This document shows positions 63,965 through 64,000 of a stretch of 64,000 bases of DNA, one piece after another. Every line of letters begins with the position of its first letter. Positions within the stretch are counted from its first letter, which is position 1. Source of the stretch: Gammaproteobacteria bacterium (lineage in GTDB: Bacteria > Pseudomonadota > Gammaproteobacteria > Thiohalospirales > Thiohalospiraceae); NCBI GenBank assembly GCA_015491735.1, contig WFVH01000037.1:1-64000 (forward strand), written 5' to 3'. The notes beneath the pieces were generated by a model. That model was not told the DNA's origin and made no database searches. It was given only the letters and a program-made list of their open reading frames with translations. The translations under genes and the position numbers were made by a program.

Positions 63965-64000
63965 AGTTTTCGTGACCACCCGGCGAGCCGGGCTGGTTTG

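Overview
The window is chromosomal DNA of a gammaproteobacterium. Gene orders typical of that class are intact: icd-clpS-clpA-infA, gltB-gltD-hemE, hemA-prfA-prmC facing lolB-ispE-tRNA-Gln-prs-rplY-pth-ychF, uvrC-pgsA-tRNA-Met, and ffs-dnaX-ybaB-recR. The exosortase/VPLPA-CTERM genes, the metal-efflux operon and the general look of the proteins suggest a Chromatiales-like, possibly sulfur-oxidising lineage, but that placement is inference. There is no rRNA, CRISPR array, prophage or intact insertion sequence. Six tRNA genes and the 4.5S SRP RNA are present.

Layout. 1-6 kb: the tail of a dicarboxylate/amino-acid symporter, then envelope-polysaccharide genes (parallel beta-helix lipoprotein, FemAB-like acyltransferase, polysaccharide deacetylase, glycosyltransferase). 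6-9.3 kb: a periplasmic protein with two PilJ-type sensor domains, divergent from a BtuB-like receptor. 9.5-14.4 kb: tRNA-Gly, tRNA-Cys, icd, clpSA, infA. 14.6-23 kb, minus strand: a small His-rich protein, czcCBA, a CDF metal exporter and a class V aminotransferase. 23-28.3 kb: GH100 invertase, an HDOD regulator and motAB. 29-37 kb: tRNA-Ser, gltBD, hemE and a rhodanese lipoprotein. 37.4-42.8 kb: an exosortase locus with XrtD (fused to EpsI), the TPR lipoprotein PrsT and one VPLPA-CTERM substrate. 42.8-54.7 kb: hemA-prfA-prmC-moeB-JAMM on the minus strand, and TPR-lolB-ispE-tRNA-Gln-prs-rplY-pth-ychF on the plus strand. 54.7-64 kb: PCu(A)C copper chaperone, tRNA-Lys, family 5 uracil-DNA glycosylase, uvrC-pgsA, tRNA-Met, a DegT aminotransferase, ffs, dnaX, ybaB and recR.

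The most unusual content is a family of short non-coding repeats scattered between genes from 14 to 61 kb. They have the structure of miniature transposons (MITEs). Inverted ends begin GTAAC[TC]ATTCAG, the interior is a long imperfect palindrome, and full lengths are about 121 or 152 bp, differing by exactly one 31-bp terminal arm. Two copies (28381-28532 and 37251-37402) have perfect 8-bp target duplications. Four more have duplications matching at 6 of 8 bases, mostly differing by transitions. Copies supply stop codons to ispE and the class V aminotransferase, abut the ribosome-binding site of the CDF exporter, and carry the initiation region of the uracil-DNA glycosylase. One copy is inserted in a decayed ISAs1-type transposase fragment.

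A second point of interest is control of the exosortase substrate. The VPLPA-CTERM gene has a sigma-54-type -24/-12 element and, about 170 bp further upstream, a perfect inverted repeat placed like an enhancer-binding-protein site.
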